A stretch of DNA of 64,000 nt from Halorientalis salina (lineage in GTDB: Archaea > Halobacteriota > Halobacteria > Halobacteriales > Haloarculaceae). Within the stretch, counting starts at the first letter, position 1. The number at the start of each line of letters is the position of its first letter. This document shows, in pieces, positions 44,538 to 52,857 of the stretch. A program made the position numbers and the translations under genes. The notes beneath the pieces were generated by a model. The model had not been told where the DNA came from. It saw only the letters and a program-made list of their open reading frames with translations, and ran no database searches. The DNA lies in contig NZ_SOSC01000013.1 in the NCBI RefSeq assembly GCF_005049285.1, positions 17,084 to 81,083 on the forward strand, written 5' to 3'.

Positions 44538-46247
44538 ATGGCAGACAAAGAAACACAACTCTACAACCTCAGCCGCCGGAAAGTGCTGGCTGGACTCGGC
44601 GCCGTCGGTGTCGCGTCGGTCGGTGCCGGCCTCGGTAGCTCCGCGTTTTTCAGTGACCGCGAAGCCTTCACCGACAACAGGCTCGTCGCCGGTGAACTCG
44701 ACCTCCTGGTCGACTGGCAACAGCACTACCGCATGAATGGTGAGACAACGTTCGTCAACGCCCACCCCGACCACGACGGCGACGGCGAGCAGTCCATCGC
44801 CGCCGACAACGACGCTGGCCAACTCAGGTACAGCGACTTCCCGGACGAGGAGGACGAGGACAGCAACGGCGCGAACATCCCGGTGCTGGACTGCGAGACC
44901 ATCCCGCCGCTCTCTGAGGCCGACTTCGGTGTCGACCCGACGACGGGCAACGAGATGGACACGCTCGTCCAGTTGGCCGACGTGAAACCCGGCGACTCGG
45001 GCGAAATCACGTTCAGCCTCCACCTCTGTGACAACCCCGGCTACATCTGGATGCAGGCCGACGACGTCGCCGAGAGCGAAGGTGTCAACACCGACCCCGA
45101 ACTGGCCGTCGACACGAACGAGGTGCCGGACCTTGCGAACGCCATTGAGGCGCGGCTCTGGTACGACGAGGACTGCGACAACGTCTACGACCCCGCGGAG
45201 CCGGTCGACATCATGCTGACGCTCGACTTCTCCGGCTCGATGCTGTACGACCAGTTCGGGGGCGTGGTCAACAACGACGACATCGAGATCAACGGGACCA
45301 CCTACAGCGAAACGACGAAGATTGACCTCGTCGAACTCGGCACCCGGCAGTTCATCGACTTCCTGCAGAACGCGGGCGCGGACGTGCAAGTCGGTGTCGC
45401 GTACTTCGACGGCGAGAAGAGCGGCGACAACGAGCCCCGGACCGGCATCTTACAGAACCTGACCAGCGACCTCTCGGTGGTCGACGGCGCGCTGTCTGGC
45501 CTGCGACAGAAACTCGCGAACGTCGTGAGCGGCCCCGCGGGCTCGACCCCGGGCGACGGCGACGGCGACCCCGACCCGTTCTCGGGCAGCGGCATCGCGA
45601 CGGGAACCTACATCGGCGAAGGTGTCGACGACGCGCAGGCCGAACTCGACGCGAACGGCCGTAGCGGCGCGGTGGCCCGGAACATCGTGCTCTCGGACGG
45701 CGAGTCGTTCAACGGGACCGGCAGCACCCAGTTCTCCTCGCCCACCGGCGCGGCCGACGACGCCCGCGCGGCGTCGCCGAGCCCCGCGACCGAGGTGTAC
45801 ACCATCAACGTGAACGGCAGCGCCAGCACGCTGCAGGCGATGGCTGGCCCCGCCGGCGGGTCGGGCAACGACCCGGCGTTCTTCAACGACCTCGACGACC
45901 CGCTGAACATCCCGACGGTGTTTGGCAACCTCGCCGCGCTGACGACCCAGGAGAAAATCATCATGGAGGACTCGCTCGCGAACATCCTCGGCGAACTCGA
46001 GGACGGGAACGGTATCCCGCTCGACGGCAACCGCGCGACGCTGTACGACGAACTGTCGGACCCGGCAGACGACGCGGACCGCGACGCGTTCCGTGGCGAC
46101 GGCGTGATGCACTGTGTCGCACTCGAGTGGGAACTGCCCTTCGAGGTCGGGAACGAAGTCCAGGGCGACTCTGTGAGTTTCGACCTCGGCTTCTACACCG
46201 AACAGGAGCGCAACAACGACGGCAGCGGGCCGAGCATCACGGCCTGA
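44538..46247 (+). CDS. SipW-signal secreted protein 2 with nested von Willebrand A domain
   Basis: 569 residues from ATG 44538. Signal: NLSRRKVLAGLGAVGV then SSAFFSDREAFTDNRLVAG. Residues 40-190 match protein 1 (DVKPGDSGEITF, DNPGYIWMQADD). A VWA domain follows (about 222-470) with metal-binding DFSGS (D230, S232, S234), VGVAYFDGE and NIVLSDGESF. After it the TasA-like block resumes: EVGNEVQGDSVSFDLGFYTEQ near the C terminus. So the VWA domain sits inside the TasA-like domain. VWA domains bind protein ligands through Mg; an adhesive tip role is likely. Confidence 0.83.
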   Translation: MADKETQLYNLSRRKVLAGLGAVGVASVGAGLGSSAFFSDREAFTDNRLVAGELDLLVDWQQHYRMNGETTFVNAHPDHDGDGEQSIAADNDAGQLRYSDFPDEEDEDSNGANIPVLDCETIPPLSEADFGVDPTTGNEMDTLVQLADVKPGDSGEITFSLHLCDNPGYIWMQADDVAESEGVNTDPELAVDTNEVPDLANAIEARLWYDEDCDNVYDPAEPVDIMLTLDFSGSMLYDQFGGVVNNDDIEINGTTYSETTKIDLVELGTRQFIDFLQNAGADVQVGVAYFDGEKSGDNEPRTGILQNLTSDLSVVDGALSGLRQKLANVVSGPAGSTPGDGDGDPDPFSGSGIATGTYIGEGVDDAQAELDANGRSGAVARNIVLSDGESFNGTGSTQFSSPTGAADDARAASPSPATEVYTINVNGSASTLQAMAGPAGGSGNDPAFFNDLDDPLNIPTVFGNLAALTTQEKIIMEDSLANILGELEDGNGIPLDGNRATLYDELSDPADDADRDAFRGDGVMHCVALEWELPFEVGNEVQGDSVSFDLGFYTEQERNNDGSGPSITA

Positions 46248-46306
46248 CCCACTCGTTCTTTGCACACGAGGACGCGAGCTCTTTGATTCCACCCGGAAAC
46301 AGGGGT

Positions 46307-46356
46307 GTACGGATACCGTACCGGTGTTTGGCTGGCTGGCAACCGCTCTATACCTA
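46307..46356 (+). promoter_or_regulatory. GTAC pair and TATA box before third secreted-protein gene
   Basis: GTAC at 46307 and 46318, 11 bp apart, as in the last pair of the array at 43456/43467. About 30 bases on is a TATA-like CTCTATACCTATG (46348). The same order and similar spacing in both places suggests a shared activator or repressor and a second promoter within the cluster. Confidence 0.55.
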
Positions 46357-46415
46357 TGCCGGATACTGGCGTGAGAGAAGTATCGAACGGCGACCACAGA
46401 CCACGGAGATTCACA

Positions 46416-47237
46416 ATGCAAATTACACGGCGGGAACTGCTGGCAGGCATCGGGGCCGGAACCCTCGGGTTCGGGGGACTCAGTCTCGCACAGTCGCGCC
46501 CACGGTATTCCCACTACACGTACGCGGCCGACGGCGACGTCGACGACCGGCGGGTCCGCGTCGCCTGGTACGAACGGTACAACGGCGCGTTCCAGGAGAC
46601 ACACAACGGGACCACGGACCCGGGATTCGACTCGGCGCTCGAGCCCGACACTGCGCCCGCATACATCGAAGAGGCCACCTACGTCACGGATGTCGCTGGC
46701 CCGGTCCTCACTCTCGGGAACACGCTTCCCGGAGACGAGGGAACACTCGTGGTCGGCCTCGAAGTCGTCGATGACGGCGACTTCATCGCCGAACCGCTCG
46801 ATATCTGGCTGCGGGCACGGCTCACTGGCGACAGCGAGAACGGTATCAACGGGTCGGAACTATCCGCTAACGACACCACGGCGACCGACGGTGAACTTGA
46901 CGACGAAGTGTACGTCGAACTCTGGCGCGACGGTGCGCCACTCGGGTCGTGCAACGGCGAGAAGAACTTCCTGGACTCTCTTGAAAGCCCCATCGTCGCC
47001 CGCTCGCCGATGAGCATCGCCTTCGGTCCCGCCAGTGACGTCGGCGACGACGATGGCCAGCGCATTCTCAATTCCATCGCCCCTGGACAGAGCCGCTGTG
47101 TCGCACTCGCCTGGGAGTTCCCCCAAGAAACTGCCACGAACCGCTCGCAGGGCGACAGCGTTTCCTTCGAGTTCGTGTTCGTCGGCGTCCCTGCCGGGTC
47201 CAACAGCCCGTTCGTCACCACGGAGGGCACCGAATGA
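46416..47237 (+). CDS. SipW-signal-type secreted protein 3
   Basis: 273 residues from ATG 46416. Signal MQITRRELLAGIGAGTLGFG with twin Arg; the AYFSD motif is weak (LAQSRPRYSHYTYAADG). The mature part shares the C-terminal RSQGDSVSFEFVFVG block with proteins 1 and 2 and has GDEGTLVVGLEVVDDG. First gene of a run of five linked by ATGA overlaps (46416, 47234, 48397, 49317, 50369), so all should be made together. Confidence 0.75.
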   Translation: MQITRRELLAGIGAGTLGFGGLSLAQSRPRYSHYTYAADGDVDDRRVRVAWYERYNGAFQETHNGTTDPGFDSALEPDTAPAYIEEATYVTDVAGPVLTLGNTLPGDEGTLVVGLEVVDDGDFIAEPLDIWLRARLTGDSENGINGSELSANDTTATDGELDDEVYVELWRDGAPLGSCNGEKNFLDSLESPIVARSPMSIAFGPASDVGDDDGQRILNSIAPGQSRCVALAWEFPQETATNRSQGDSVSFEFVFVGVPAGSNSPFVTTEGTE

Positions 47238-48400
47238 CTCTCAGCCGCCGCCGCGTCCTCGCAGCACTCGCCACTGCTGGCGGCGCTGGCGCACTTACCG
47301 GGAGTGCAACTAGTGCGCTGTTGCGGGACGTCGATCAGGGCAGTTTCGGACTCACGACAGGCCTTGTCGATATCGTCGTCGAGTACTGGGAGAACTCAGC
47401 AGGAGCAATCGACCTGTCCGCACCCGACGGTGTGGTCGACGGTCCCCACGTGACACTTCCCATTGGCACGCTCGATGAGGTCGAAAGCGGCCGGGCCCTT
47501 CTTCGCATCTCGCTGCCACAGGACGAAGGACCGAACAACCCCGCGAGTCTCTGGCTGAAAGGCGACTGCCCCGATGCCACGACCCTCGGGGAGTTCCTGC
47601 AGGTGACGCTCTCGTACGCTACCGCTGACGGGACGCCCACAACGGAGATTGCCAGCGGGTCGCTTCGGATGGTTGCCAACGCTCTCCGAGCCGGTCGACG
47701 TCTCGATGGCGACCCGACCACCGAGGATATCGACTGCCTGACCGACGAGGTGTTCGTCGTCATCGAGTACGACCTCGGCGCGTACGTCGGTACAGAGACC
47801 GTCTCGTTGCCGCTGTCGCTGGTTGCGATCCAGTGCCGCAACGCCGACCCGTCGATCAGCCCGTTCCCCGCTGACAGCATTGACCCCGTCTGCCAGCCCG
47901 CCTACAACTGTGACTGCTGCTGGACTATCGGCAAAGTCGAAGTCGAGGCCGCCTTCGAGCGTGGCCGCACCTACACCTTCAACGAAGGGCTGGCGGGCTA
48001 CGCTATCCGCGTGACCGACACCGACGGCGACAGCGGCGTCGCGTTCAAATTGGTCGCCACTGACGTCGACGTGCCACCGCTACCACTCTGTGATGTGGCC
48101 GTCAAAGGTGGCCCGCCGGACGTCCACTATTCCCGCCGCGAGAACGAGTTTGGCTTCGACACGAGCGTCCTTGATGGTGCCGTCGACGGCATCATCTACG
48201 CGCCCGAGAACCCCAACAGCGGCGGGCGCTACGGTATCAGCTACGTTCTCGTGAGCGTCTGTGCACCCGAACTCGCCGACGGAGGCTGCCCGGCGGACGT
48301 CGCCAGCGAGGCCGCAAGCGTGGGCGGCGGTCAAAAGCCACCGCGTGGCAAGCCCGACACCGGGCCAGACGCGGAAAAAAAGAAGGGAGAAAAGAAATGA
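47234..48400 (+). CDS. SipW-signal-type secreted protein 4, Cys-rich centre
   Basis: 388 residues. Signal MTLSRRRVLAALATAGGAGA followed by ATSALLRDVDQGSFGLTTG, a variant of the SipW signal. An N-terminal TasA-like part (30-215), then an unusual cysteine cluster CQPAYNCDCCW (about 218-228), a beta-rich part that may be an added domain, and a Lys/Gly-rich tail ending KKKGEKK. The basic tail is odd for a halophile and may stay cytosolic-facing or bind polyanions. Overlaps both neighbours by 4 bases. Confidence 0.72.
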   Translation: MTLSRRRVLAALATAGGAGALTGSATSALLRDVDQGSFGLTTGLVDIVVEYWENSAGAIDLSAPDGVVDGPHVTLPIGTLDEVESGRALLRISLPQDEGPNNPASLWLKGDCPDATTLGEFLQVTLSYATADGTPTTEIASGSLRMVANALRAGRRLDGDPTTEDIDCLTDEVFVVIEYDLGAYVGTETVSLPLSLVAIQCRNADPSISPFPADSIDPVCQPAYNCDCCWTIGKVEVEAAFERGRTYTFNEGLAGYAIRVTDTDGDSGVAFKLVATDVDVPPLPLCDVAVKGGPPDVHYSRRENEFGFDTSVLDGAVDGIIYAPENPNSGGRYGISYVLVSVCAPELADGGCPADVASEAASVGGGQKPPRGKPDTGPDAEKKKGEKK

Positions 48401-49320
48401 AAAGAATCATCGAACGATTCCCGAGCGCCCGGAGCGTCGCGGCTGCACTGGCCGTGATGGTGCTGGTCGCCACGCTCGCACCCTTCGTCGTCTTCGCCGT
48501 CCCGCAAGTCGTCGGCGCGGACCACGGCTTCGTCATACTCTCCGGGAGCATGGAGCCGGCGGTCTCGCCCGGTGACGTGGTCATCGTCGACGCCTCGGCC
48601 GCCATCGCGGTCGGTGACGTAATCACGTTCGACGATGGCAACGCCGTCCCGACGACTCACCGCGTGGTCGGTATCGAGGACGGCCAGTACGTCACGCAGG
48701 GTGACGCGAACCAGAACCCCGACACGCAGCGCGTCGCGCTGGGCGACGTGCTCGGCCGCGTGACCCTGACCATCCCCTACATCGGCCACGTCATCCTCTG
48801 GGTGAACACCCCCCTCGGCTACGTCACCCTCGTCGTCGCACCGCTGGTGTTACTCGTCGTAAACGAACTATTCACCTGGGCACGCTCGCACGGCGGCAGC
48901 GATAGCGACGACACAGACGACGAGGACAGTGATCCGACCCCGAAACCGACCATCCGCCAGATCGACGAGGTGGGCGCTGAGCGCGACGCGGTCAAGAAAG
49001 ACGAGCGCGACGATGGGATTACGACCGAGTCCGGAGACGACCAGGAAACGGTGACCGTCGCCATCGCGGACCTGAAACTGACCATCCTCGCGATGGTCGG
49101 GCTAGTCGGCTACGCCGCCTGGAACGTCTACCGCGAGGTCAGCGCCGTCACCGCGCCCGACCCTGTTTCGGTGGGCGCGCTCACCGGCGGATTGCTCGGA
49201 CTTGGCTTTGCCGTCTGGGTGACCGTCACCGCACGACTGGCGAACGCCGACCCCAGGACCGACCGCCCCTCGCGCGCGCAGACAGCGCGTGCCGACGGTG
49301 GCACGGAGGGCGAGCAATGA
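48397..49320 (+). CDS. sipW: Signal peptidase I, SipW/archaeal Sec11 type
   Basis: 307 residues. Membrane serine peptidase. TM 1 at about 13-38; catalytic S51 in ILSGSMEPAV; H88 in VPTTHRVVG. The Ser-His pair, with no Lys, is the eukaryote/archaeal and SipW type. A second TM at about 132-155, then an acidic linker, and two further hydrophobic segments (about 225-245 and 255-275) beyond the usual length (about 200 residues). Bacterial SipW processes TasA-type proteins only; its place among four such substrates argues for a dedicated peptidase here. Overlaps by ATGA on both sides. Confidence 0.88.
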   Translation: MKRIIERFPSARSVAAALAVMVLVATLAPFVVFAVPQVVGADHGFVILSGSMEPAVSPGDVVIVDASAAIAVGDVITFDDGNAVPTTHRVVGIEDGQYVTQGDANQNPDTQRVALGDVLGRVTLTIPYIGHVILWVNTPLGYVTLVVAPLVLLVVNELFTWARSHGGSDSDDTDDEDSDPTPKPTIRQIDEVGAERDAVKKDERDDGITTESGDDQETVTVAIADLKLTILAMVGLVGYAAWNVYREVSAVTAPDPVSVGALTGGLLGLGFAVWVTVTARLANADPRTDRPSRAQTARADGGTEGEQ

Positions 49321-50372
49321 CCCGAACAGGTGCGGTCTTCGTCACCGTGCTGGTCGTTGTCGCAGCAGCCACCATCGGTTTCGCCGACGGCGGCGGGTCT
49401 GCTGCCCTGCTCAGTGACGAGGAACGCTTCGACCTCGGCATCAGCGCGAGCGGTGGCAGCGATGGGTTCGTCATCGTCGAACCGGCGCCGGAACCGACCG
49501 TACTTCGCTCCAGTGGCACTGACGGCGCGGACGGTAACAGTGACCACAGTAGCACTGACGACCCGGTTGCCACCAACGAGTCGATGGACTCCGCCCCACT
49601 GGCGAGCGACCACAACGAGACTGAGTCACCGTCTGTGCCGATCAATGGAAGTGACGGTAACGTCACCGTCGTCCCTGACGATGAAAACGTCACTGACGAG
49701 TCCAACGACGGCAACGTCACGACTGACGGTGAGACTGTCACCGACGGCACCGATGGCAGCGACGAACAAAACGTCTCGGACGGCACTGAACCTGAGGCAG
49801 ACGGCACCCTTACCGACGAGTCAGGTTCGAACATTACTGACGACGACACCCCCGACGACGGCACCGCGGGAGATGCATCCAGCGACGATCCCGTCACTGA
49901 AGACAGCAACACCACGTCCCAAGCCGGAACCGACGTGACCGACGAGTCCGACGACACCACCGGTGAGGAAGAGGTCCTCGACGGTTCCATGTCTGCTGAG
50001 ACCCTCAGCGATGGAAATAACAGCGAGCACACAACCACCTCGACCGACGACAGTCCAACCGACTCGGAGGGCACCACCGATGAGTCCGAGACGAACACGG
50101 ACGGTACCACCACGGATGCCACCGAGACGGAGACCACCGACGGCTCCACTACGTCCGACGACGCCACTGCCTCCGACAACTCGACGGCGGAGGACTCCGA
50201 CTTAGCGGGGACCGACAGTTCGACCAGCAGTGAGACCAGAGACGGAAGCGAGACCAAAACGGATGACGGTAGCTCTGAGACGACGGCCGAGTCCCGAGAG
50301 ACGGCTTCAGACGGCTCCGAGACTGCCATCAACGACGGCCCCGAACCTGTAACCGACGATGAGGCAGCATGA
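49317..50372 (+). CDS. Secreted Ser/Thr/Asp-rich stalk protein
   Basis: 351 residues. A hydrophobic leader (about 5-22) is followed by SAALLSDEERFDLGISA, a SipW-like cleavage region also seen in protein 4. From about residue 60 onward the chain is low-complexity Ser/Thr/Asp/Glu/Gly/Asn with many N-x-S/T sequons (for example NVTVV, NVTDE, NVTTD), like the glycosylated stalks of haloarchaeal surface proteins. No C-terminal anchor is present. Probably a spacer or matrix component. Overlaps the peptidase gene by 4 bases. Confidence 0.7.
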   Translation: MTRTGAVFVTVLVVVAAATIGFADGGGSAALLSDEERFDLGISASGGSDGFVIVEPAPEPTVLRSSGTDGADGNSDHSSTDDPVATNESMDSAPLASDHNETESPSVPINGSDGNVTVVPDDENVTDESNDGNVTTDGETVTDGTDGSDEQNVSDGTEPEADGTLTDESGSNITDDDTPDDGTAGDASSDDPVTEDSNTTSQAGTDVTDESDDTTGEEEVLDGSMSAETLSDGNNSEHTTTSTDDSPTDSEGTTDESETNTDGTTTDATETETTDGSTTSDDATASDNSTAEDSDLAGTDSSTSSETRDGSETKTDDGSSETTAESRETASDGSETAINDGPEPVTDDEAA

Positions 50373-50509
50373 TGGTTCGAGCAGAACGCACCGGGCGGCG
50401 ACTCCCCCCGGGGATGGTCCACGGTGCTACCCGGCGGAACCTTGTTCTCTTGATTATCTACCTCTTTGTCGTCTTGCTGGGTGTGGCGCTCACACTCGCA
50501 GCACTGTGA
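50369..50509 (+). CDS. 46-residue single-pass membrane protein ending the operon
   Basis: ATG at 50369 overlaps the stop of the stalk gene (ATGA), and the frame runs 46 codons to TGA at 50507-50509. The N-terminal half is basic (VRAERTGRRLPPG, TRRN), the C-terminal half is one hydrophobic helix (LVLLIIYLFVVLLGVALTLA). It could anchor or assist the signal peptidase, or act as a hold for the secreted proteins. Family not recognised; overlap and clean composition support it being a real gene. Confidence 0.6.
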   Translation: MMVRAERTGRRLPPGMVHGATRRNLVLLIIYLFVVLLGVALTLAAL

Positions 50510-50668
50510 GTGTCCGGCACTGCGGCACCCCTCATTCACGAGAGATTTGATGGTATATAGCTGTCAATAATTGCCGAATGCACGACAACGATGCATGTTC
50601 AATCTTGATCACTAACCGGTCGTCAGCGTTCGCGATGTATCGCTGGCCACCATCACCGTCCACGATAA

Positions 50669-51088
50669 TTAGCATATAATATACGTCATTTCTAATCCTC
50701 TCTCAGAGTTGCTTATAACTCTAATATCGCTGAGACAACTGGAGATCCTTTTCCGAATAGAATCTGATTGACCGTTAGAAGTGGCCACAGTCACCGTTAG
50801 TTTATTTGGGTCCGGTAGGGACCGTGTCGTTATTCCGGCAACGGTGGATTTTGAATGAGGTTGAATCGTGTGATTCTGATTGTAGATTTGTGAACCATTT
50901 CGCTGAACCATAAGTTGGAGTGTGAGCGTTTGGTTATGCCCGTTATCCACGACGATTGGATGTGGATAGTCTCCGTTCCCAGAAGCAACAATTGGGCCGG
51001 AAACAGTGGGTTGTGAAGGATGTCCCATACACCCTGCAAAAACGGTGACTACGACGAGAGCCGCCACCCCAGCAATTCGACAAATCAT
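50669..51088 (-). CDS. Putative lipoprotein of unknown function
   Basis: 139 residues. Signal peptide with lipobox VFAGC (Cys at about 20). The mature part is beta-rich (VVDNGHNQTLTLQLMVQRNG, KLTVTVATSNGQSD), resembling small immunoglobulin-like haloarchaeal lipoproteins. Base composition is clearly richer in A/T than the SipW cluster beside it, a hint of separate origin. Not recognised further. Confidence 0.6.
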   Translation of the reverse strand: MICRIAGVAALVVVTVFAGCMGHPSQPTVSGPIVASGNGDYPHPIVVDNGHNQTLTLQLMVQRNGSQIYNQNHTIQPHSKSTVAGITTRSLPDPNKLTVTVATSNGQSDSIRKRISSCLSDIRVISNSERGLEMTYIIC

Positions 51089-51396
51089 GTCAACCAGATA
51101 TGCACTCTCAGTTATATGCTTTCTCCAAACCTTGCACCTGAACAGTTAGCATCTACACTGAGCACTCGGGTTTTGCACACACGCAGCTGAATGTGACGGT
51201 GGTTGATCACTGAACCTTCCTCGTACCCCTGGACGGGTTGGGCCGTCGTCGTAATCGTGGCGGCGGTCGGGTCCGGCGACTCTTGCGAGCGGCGAAAATT
51301 GCACACGGCGTTTCCGGTGGACGTGTGCAGAACGAGGGTCGGGAAAATATCGACGCGCAACCGGCCACAGTCGCACCGAAACCGGGTCAACGCGAT
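51089..51396. other. Noncoding gap
   Basis: 308 bases; frames on both strands are open but neither translation resembles a protein family. I see no gene, repeat or RNA here. Confidence 0.4.
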
Positions 51397-51864
51397 TCAC
51401 GCCGATGCGTCAGACTCTGACCCTTCGCCACGAGGGAGGCCGAACTCAACTTCGATTCGGACCGTGTCGTAGGGGACGTACGGCTTCTTCGCGCGCCCGT
51501 CTTCTTCGAAGTGGATGATATCGTACTCGGCCAGCAAATGGAGATCGTCGTGAACGTCGTGAACGTCGCGGTCGAGGTGGTCAGCCAGCGCGCGGATACT
51601 CTCGGGTGGATGTTCCATCACCTCCTCGAGGAGCTCCATCCGCCGGTCGGTGAGCAGCTGGCGGAGCCGCGCCCGGTCTTCGAAGTTGACGACGTGGGGT
51701 ACCTCTTCGCCGTCCTCCCACTGTTCGGCGCGCTCGATGGCCGCCTGCTGTGCCTGCTCCGCTGGCAGCGACGTGATGCAGAGGGTCGAAGGGTATTCGA
51801 CCTCGTCCGGGTCGGGCGTGAATTCGTCGTGCGTGGGTTCGGTATCAGTCGGTTCGTTGCTCAT
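51397..51864 (-). CDS. HTH DNA-binding protein, HVO_A0114-like (putative antitoxin)
   Basis: 155 residues. Acidic N terminus, then a winged helix in the C-terminal half (about 75-140: RRMELLEEVMEHPPESIRALADHL, VHDVHDDLHLLAEYDIIHF). Matches the HVO_A0114-type haloarchaeal DNA-binding family. It overlaps the TumE-like gene by 20 bases and is translated after it, the usual order for a pair in which this protein neutralises the toxin and represses the operon. Confidence 0.78.
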   Translation of the reverse strand: MSNEPTDTEPTHDEFTPDPDEVEYPSTLCITSLPAEQAQQAAIERAEQWEDGEEVPHVVNFEDRARLRQLLTDRRMELLEEVMEHPPESIRALADHLDRDVHDVHDDLHLLAEYDIIHFEEDGRAKKPYVPYDTVRIEVEFGLPRGEGSESDASA

Positions 51865-52153
51865 AGATTTCGGTCACCTCGGTTTGGAAGTCAGCGATCA
51901 GGTCGGAGAGGCCTGTGAACTCGAGTTTCGTGATGTCGCCCTCGGGTGTGTGTCGATGGTGCCGGCCGACGTCCAGGTGGTAGGGCGCGTTGTCGTATCG
52001 CAGGAGCGTGTCGCCGTCAGCGTCCATGTACTGGAAGCTGTACTTCAGCCTCTGCGGGAAGTCCTCGCTCACCGGGACTCGCCACGCGACCATCTCGTAC
52101 CGGCTCCCGTCCGGCTTCTCGCTTTCGTCCCGGTACACAACTGACGCAGGCAT
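51845..52153 (-). CDS. TumE/DUF6516-type toxin
   Basis: 102 residues. YEMVAWRVPVSEDFPQRLKYSFQYMD, LLRYDNAPYH and the HHRHTPEG loop are the conserved parts of this haloarchaeal family, named TumE-like toxin. The His cluster HHRH suggests a nuclease-like site but the activity is not shown. First gene of a two-gene operon; a purine-rich AGGAGA lies 5 bases before the ATG. Confidence 0.75.
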   Translation of the reverse strand: MPASVVYRDESEKPDGSRYEMVAWRVPVSEDFPQRLKYSFQYMDADGDTLLRYDNAPYHLDVGRHHRHTPEGDITKLEFTGLSDLIADFQTEVTEIYEQRTD

Positions 52154-52374
52154 CGTCTCCTATGTTGTGTTTCAACCCCAACGGACATAAACCTTACCCG
52201 GCGAAGATGCCTGATAATTCATATATTTGTGTATATGTTGTTTGGTGAAAGTGGTGTTAAGAACCATTAACATCCAACGAATTGATTCGGACCTGCCCAA
52301 CTTCAGAACTGTCACATCTACATATAGCGAATAATGGTGTATGCTTTCGAGCGGGCTATGATCCTGTTCCAACG

Positions 52375-52857
52375 TCACTCGAACGTGCCGAACCCTTCCG
52401 CTCGCATCAGTTCAGCGACCTGCTCCGGATTTCGATATGCCGCGAGCAGGGCGAATTCCCTGGCATCAGTTTTCGAGACTTCGCTCGTATCGAGGTGTTC
52501 TGCAAGGTCGTTCCGGAACTCAGCTTCCTGGTCGGCTACTTCGTCCCGAAGGTGGACTTCGAGTCGCGTGTCGCGTTCGTCGCCGACGTTGTTTCGCCGG
52601 ACGAAGTACGGATACGTCTCAGCTGTGGCTTGAGCCGCTTTCCCCGTGGATGCCCCGTCCGAACCATCTCCTGACGGGCGCTCCGTCTCGGACGACGCAT
52701 CCTTAGCCGACGCTGATGTGGACTCGGTCGATGTTCCCGTGTCGGGCTCTTCGTGACCTTCGTCCTGGGGTTGCGGGGCTTGTTCGGATGGTTCGCCGTC
52801 CTCGTCTTCGTCACCGCCGAAGTCGAGATTCCCCGAACCGGATTTGAAGTTGCTCAT
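52375..52857 (-). CDS. Acidic ParA-partner protein
   Basis: 160 residues. N-terminal two thirds is disordered and rich in Asp/Glu/Ser/Pro (15-80); the C-terminal third is helical (LRDEVADQEAEFRNDLAEHL, TDAREFALLAAYRNPEQVAELM). Its ATG overlaps the ParA stop by 4 bases. In haloarchaeal plasmids a small gene in this place is likely the DNA-binding or adaptor partner of ParA, but no classic ParB or ribbon-helix-helix motif is visible. Confidence 0.68.
   Translation of the reverse strand: MSNFKSGSGNLDFGGDEDEDGEPSEQAPQPQDEGHEEPDTGTSTESTSASAKDASSETERPSGDGSDGASTGKAAQATAETYPYFVRRNNVGDERDTRLEVHLRDEVADQEAEFRNDLAEHLDTSEVSKTDAREFALLAAYRNPEQVAELMRAEGFGTFE

Noticed and set aside
45450..46604. 384-codon minus-strand frame across the VWA gene
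   Set aside because: Arg/Val-rich antisense of a G+C-rich acidic gene; no motif.
51112..51472. Possible small genes on either strand between the lipoprotein and the antitoxin gene
   Set aside because: Neither frame shows a family pattern or promoter; both overlap each other and the antitoxin gene end.
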